Of a stretch of 40,588 nt of DNA, positions 37,772-40,588 are shown in pieces (position 1 is the stretch's first letter; each line of letters starts with the position of its first letter). The stretch covers positions 1 to 40,588 of the forward strand of contig JAJYJS010000016.1 in assembly GCA_021789215.1 (NCBI GenBank), written 5' to 3'. The position numbers and the translations under genes were made by a program. This stretch comes from Nitrospirota bacterium (GTDB lineage Bacteria > Nitrospirota > Thermodesulfovibrionia > Thermodesulfovibrionales > JdFR-88). The notes below the pieces were generated by a model. It did no database searches. It saw only the letters and a list, made by a program, of their open reading frames with translations, and had not been told where the DNA came from.

Positions 37772-38875
37772 ATGGGGGAAGAGGGGATCGGAATAGCCGC
37801 CGGAAGCCTGCTCCTTTACAATCTCTTCGATGTGGCATGGGAAATAGACCTCCACCGCATAGAGCGGCGGCTGGCCGAGTCCAAGCGGCTCACCATAGAC
37901 AGAAAACACTTCAGCAAGGCATTCGAGTTCGCCAACCCGCCCGTATCCCTGGCACTAAAACCGCTCGAAAAGAACATCGGAGGGGCCCTTTACAGGGTAA
38001 ACGCGTACGCCAGGGTCTATGATTACGGCGTCCTCTCCATAATCTTCGAGGTCCCTTTGAGCGGGCTTGCCCTCTGGCAGATCGAACGCCTTTCCAGGGA
38101 GATCGAGAGGACAAAACCCTTCGGCGAGGATTTCAAGAGAGAGGTGGGTCTGCTCGCAAATGTCCTCAAGGACGAAATCACGGGGCTCAACATAGGCCGC
38201 TTCGAGGAGGACTACGCCATTTATTACGTAAAGAAAACAGCGCCCTCCCTGAACGCGGAGGATTTCCTGAAACAGTACGACCTGAGCAGCCTGCTTTTGT
38301 ATGAGGAGGGCGGGGAACAGCCAGGCAGAAACATAGCGAAGGAGCTGCTTTACAACAGCTTTTCCTACTCCGAGGGGGACCTTGTGGTGATAAACTGGGA
38401 CAACGCCTTCGTCCTGGAGCCCTCGGGCAGCATGGACATCCCCGACCTCATCGAATACGCAAACGCCCAACTCCTTGAACTGAGGGTCTACGACAATATG
38501 CTGGACAGGGAGCTTGAGGCCATTTACGGCCGCATCGCGCCTAAAGGCACGCTGCCCCTTTGGCACATAAAAAAATATGAAGAGCTTGCGGCCAAGGTGA
38601 TGCGCACCGTAACGGAGCTGACGGAGATAACGGAAAAGATAGACAACTCCGTGAAGGTGACTGAAGACGTCTATTACGCAAGGGTTTACGACACCGCCCT
38701 CAGGCTCTTCAAGGTCAAGCAGTGGGAAGGCAGCATCAGGCGGAAGCTGGACGTGGCCTCACGGGTGTACCAGATGCTCTACCAGGAGATAGCCAACAAG
38801 AGGACGGAGTTCCTCGAAATCGTGATAGTGCTGCTCATCGCGCTTGAGATAATACTGGCTCTGCTGAGGCAGTAA
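37772..38875 (+). CDS. RMD1/DUF155-like protein with C-terminal membrane helix
   Basis: 367 residues. Most of the protein is soluble and helical. The C-terminal part has the RMD1/DUF155 look: ELRVYDNMLDRELEAIYGRI, then a long helical stretch (ITEKIDNSVKVTEDVYYARVYDTALR, given only to mark its place), KLDVASRVYQMLYQEI and one terminal transmembrane helix (EIVIVLLIALEIILALL) with a short tail. Eukaryotic relatives are mitochondrial (RMND1); bacterial function is unknown. VYDYGVLSIIFEV near 85 parallels the YxYGVxVFW motif of the family. It is the only plus-strand gene in the tup region, lies between tupB and tupA, and probably has a leaderless mRNA. Confidence 0.7.
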   Translation: MGEEGIGIAAGSLLLYNLFDVAWEIDLHRIERRLAESKRLTIDRKHFSKAFEFANPPVSLALKPLEKNIGGALYRVNAYARVYDYGVLSIIFEVPLSGLALWQIERLSREIERTKPFGEDFKREVGLLANVLKDEITGLNIGRFEEDYAIYYVKKTAPSLNAEDFLKQYDLSSLLLYEEGGEQPGRNIAKELLYNSFSYSEGDLVVINWDNAFVLEPSGSMDIPDLIEYANAQLLELRVYDNMLDRELEAIYGRIAPKGTLPLWHIKKYEELAAKVMRTVTELTEITEKIDNSVKVTEDVYYARVYDTALRLFKVKQWEGSIRRKLDVASRVYQMLYQEIANKRTEFLEIVIVLLIALEIILALLRQ

Positions 38876-38877
38876 AG

Positions 38878-39041
38878 GATGCTGAAAAACTGTTTTGACC
38901 GTCATTGCGAGCGAAGCAATCCTGTTTTTTATATTAATCAGCAACTTATGAGATTGCTTCGTCGCTTGTGCTAGTCAGGCTTGCGCCAGTCGGCGCTTTA
39001 AGCTCCTCGCAATGACTCAAAAACGAGGCTTTTTCAGCATC
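38878..39041. mobile_element. 164-bp inverted-repeat element (MITE- or REP-like)
   Basis: Outer inverted repeats GATGCTGAAAAA (38878-38889) and TTTTTCAGCATC (39030-39041); inner repeats GTCATTGCGAG (38901-38911) and CTCGCAATGAC (39006-39016); inmost GAAGCAATC (38913-38921) and GATTGCTTC (38952-38960). No protein is encoded. The core GTCATTGCGAG...GAAGCAATC is a widespread intergenic palindrome motif in several bacterial groups. The element lies between the convergent RMD1-like and tupA genes, and its long stem could end transcription from both sides. Confidence 0.8.
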
Positions 39042-39049
39042 TCGTCAAT

Positions 39050-39880
39050 TCAGTCCGCATCAGGGAAGAAGAGCTGGTTTCCGTGTTTGTCCTTGTATTC
39101 GGCGATGAACTTCTGCCCTTCAGAGGATATGAGCCAGTTGACAAAGGCCATCGCGTCGCTGAATTTCACATTGGGGTGCTTTGCCGGGTTCACGGCCATC
39201 ACGCCGTACTGGTTGAAAAGGGTCTTGTCCCCCTGGAAAAGTATCTTCAGGCCGAGCCTGTCCTTGAGGTTGTAATAAGTGCTCCTGTCCGTAAGGGTGT
39301 AGGCCCCTTTTTCGCTGGCGGCCATAAGGGTTTTACCCATGCCCTGACCGGACTCCAGGTACCAGGGCCGGCCTTTCGGGTTCAATTCGGCCATCCCCCA
39401 TATCGCGTTTTCCTTGATATTGGTCCCCGACCTGTCGCCCCTGCTTATGAAAGTCCTCCTTGCCGAGGATATCTTCCTGAACGCCTCGACCGCGGTTTTG
39501 GATGAGGCCACCCCGGCGGGGTCCTTTGCCGGCCCCACTATCACGAAATCGTTGTACATGAGGTCGTGCCTGTTTACGAAAAACCCCTCCTTGAGGGCTA
39601 TCATCTCAAGGCCTTTGGCATGGCAGAGCACCACGTCCGCGTCACCCCGCTTGCCTATCTCTATCGCCGCACCGGTGCCAACGGCAACCACCTTGACGGC
39701 TATGCCCGTCTTTTTTTCGAAGATGGGCAGGATATAGTCGAAAAACCCCGAATTCTGGGTGCTTGTCGTTGACGCGCATATGATGCTTTTTGCGGCAAAG
39801 GCCGCCGGTGAGACAAACACCATCATCAATATGGAAAACAGCGCCGCCTTAAGGAAAAAATTCTTTCCAGATGAAAACAT
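39050..39880 (-). CDS. tupA: Tungstate-binding periplasmic protein TupA
   Basis: 276 residues. The signal peptide (FFLKAALFSILMMVFVSPAAFA) is cleaved at about residue 30. The mature protein begins with the TupA-typical ICASTTSTQNSGFF oxyanion-binding loop. Further family blocks are VGTGAAIEIGKRGDADVVLCHA, MYNDFVIVGP and the SRGDRSGTN second binding loop. TupA binds tungstate with high selectivity for use in W enzymes such as formate dehydrogenase and aldehyde:ferredoxin oxidoreductase. ATG 39880 has GGAGAG nine bases upstream. A ModE-like site lies before it. Its tupBC partners are 1.3 kb downstream, beyond an opposite-strand gene. Confidence 0.95.
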   Translation of the reverse strand: MFSSGKNFFLKAALFSILMMVFVSPAAFAAKSIICASTTSTQNSGFFDYILPIFEKKTGIAVKVVAVGTGAAIEIGKRGDADVVLCHAKGLEMIALKEGFFVNRHDLMYNDFVIVGPAKDPAGVASSKTAVEAFRKISSARRTFISRGDRSGTNIKENAIWGMAELNPKGRPWYLESGQGMGKTLMAASEKGAYTLTDRSTYYNLKDRLGLKILFQGDKTLFNQYGVMAVNPAKHPNVKFSDAMAFVNWLISSEGQKFIAEYKDKHGNQLFFPDAD

Positions 39881-39918
39881 TTTTTTGCGCTCTCCTTTCT
39901 GAATTACCTCTTAATCAA

Positions 39919-39939
39919 TGAAATATATTATATATAGCG
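39919..39939 (-). promoter_or_regulatory. ModE-like operator upstream of tupA
   Basis: On the minus strand CGCTATATA, three bases (TAA), then TATATTTCA. The first half fits the ModE half-site CGnTATATA; the second fits TATATnnC but ends in A rather than G, and the spacing is shorter than in the E. coli sites. TATAAT-like sequence in the middle could also serve as the -10 box, so repressor and polymerase sites would overlap. Confidence 0.5.
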
Positions 39940-39949
39940 ATAAAAAATT

Positions 39950-40588
39950 TTAAAAAATAAAAAAAGAGACAACCGCACCCGCAAGCACGACGTAAAGGAT
40001 GTTTGTCTTTCTCACGAGGGCGATAAGCGCGGCAACCCCGAACGCTGTCCTTGCCGCGTCCCAGGGGACGGCAAGCCCGAACTTGACCGCCACATAAAAA
40101 AGCAGGCCGGCAAAGGAGGCAAGAATGCCCTTTATCGCCCTCAGGAAATACCTGGATGTCTTCAGTCTGTCAAAAAACGGCGTTACCGCGACCACCATCA
40201 GGAATGAAGGCGTAAATATGGAGACGGTTGCCGCAGCCGCGCCTGCCAGCCTGTATAGCTGATACCCTATGAAGGCCGCCGTAATAACTATCGGCCCTGG
40301 GGTGACCTGCCCCAGCGCTATGCCGTCCATGAAGGTCTTGTAGTCAAGCCAGCCCCTCACCTCCACTATCTCCCTCATCATGAGGGGCAGCGACGCGAAG
40401 CCCCCGCCAAAGGCAAAGATGTCTATCCTCATCATCAGCGCGGACAGGCTGAAAAGCCTTTTGTCGGCAAGGAAAAGAAAAACCAGCCACAAGGCCGCGG
40501 CCAGAAAGAGGAGGCCTGTTTTTTTCAATGATTTACCAGCCCCTGGCGCCTCCGCCGCCCTGAAGGCGTAATCTCCCCTGTAAAGCAG
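39950..40588 (-). CDS. Chromate transporter, CHR family (C-terminal half, cut by window edge)
   Basis: At least 192 residues. The CHR domain motifs FAFGGGFASLPLM and DGIALGQVTPGPIVI are present, followed by four or so helices. The frame stays open to the right edge. The extra hydrophobic helix before the CHR motif (KTGLLFLAAALWLVFLFL) is what links the two halves in long-chain ChrA, so I favour a two-domain protein continuing outside. A TTG at 40528 could instead start a short-chain ChrA, but has no good ribosome binding site. The family exports chromate or related anions, or imports sulfate-like ones. Confidence 0.8.
   Translation of the reverse strand: MLYRGDYAFRAAEAPGAGKSLKKTGLLFLAAALWLVFLFLADKRLFSLSALMMRIDIFAFGGGFASLPLMMREIVEVRGWLDYKTFMDGIALGQVTPGPIVITAAFIGYQLYRLAGAAAATVSIFTPSFLMVVAVTPFFDRLKTSRYFLRAIKGILASFAGLLFYVAVKFGLAVPWDAARTAFGVAALIALVRKTNILYVVLAGAVVSFFIF

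Noticed and set aside
40529-40588. A separate upstream gene ending with GGGGARGW before a short ChrA
   Set aside because: An alternative minus-strand frame does end this way, but too little sequence is available to support a gene, so it is only noted here as a caveat to the ChrA start.

Overview
The window looks like chromosomal DNA of a GC-rich, anaerobic or microaerophilic Gram-negative bacterium. The gene content fits Nitrospirota or a deltaproteobacterial-type lineage: an octahaem-type c cytochrome, System II cytochrome c maturation (two CcsA/CcsB-type proteins plus a ResB-like protein), haem genes linked to ccsB, a LapB-type LPS regulator, a tungstate transporter, a LysR regulator of the kind seen in selenium-using anaerobes, a sigma-54 promoter, and an archaeal-type RNA ligase with its partner. 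The lineage is an inference from content; no rRNA or tRNA gene is visible.

Layout. (1) 1-2470, plus: the 3' part of a multihaem cytochrome, a terminator, then an Rnl3-type RNA ligase. (2) 16456-2467, minus: a Cys-rich protein and a DUF401 membrane protein, then an almost gapless housekeeping series argG-dprA-topA-MobB-like NTPase-ccsB-hemA-hemC-small ORF-nadD-rsfS-rlmH-lapA/lapB fusion-RNA ligase partner. The RNA ligase and its partner are convergent and share stop-codon bases. (3) 16680-25424, plus: a probable sigma-54 operon. It encodes a receiver/GcvH-like fusion, an RsbW-like ATPase, a DRTGG protein, a PHP protein, a second GHKL ATPase, a receiver/NuoE fusion, an HndB-like [2Fe-2S] protein, NuoF and a NuoG-like subunit. 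It ends at a strong hairpin terminator. (4) 25485-31929, plus: CGGC-domain protein, FAD-linked oxidase, chemoreceptor, ccsA/resB pair, stand-alone LigD-type 3'-phosphoesterase and a short NagA-like amidohydrolase. (5) 32034-36336, plus: metallo-beta-lactamase-fold hydrolase, birA, larC, LysR regulator and a degenerate TusA-like protein. (6) 36346-40588, mixed: tupC-tupB (minus), an RMD1/DUF155-like protein (plus), an inverted-repeat element, tupA (minus) and a chromate transporter cut by the window edge.

The most unusual part is region 3. Its small regulatory or accessory genes are of the type often found around NAD-linked, electron-bifurcating [FeFe] hydrogenases (HydABC/Hnd). Here there is no H-cluster subunit: the large subunit is NuoG/FdhA-like and appears to lack the Cys/Sec that would ligate Mo or W. 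Two response-regulator receiver domains are fused to metabolic domains, one to a lipoyl-carrier-like GcvH domain and one to the NuoE electron-transfer subunit. I read this as a signal-responsive NADH-oxidising or NAD-reducing module; its partner complex is not in the window.

A second theme is transcription start architecture. Several genes have a -10 hexamer 5-6 bases before the start codon (RNA ligase, Cys-rich protein, TusA-like protein, RMD1-like protein), which suggests leaderless mRNAs. No gene-free stretch longer than 300 bases was found; the longest gap, 16457-16727, holds the divergent promoters described below.
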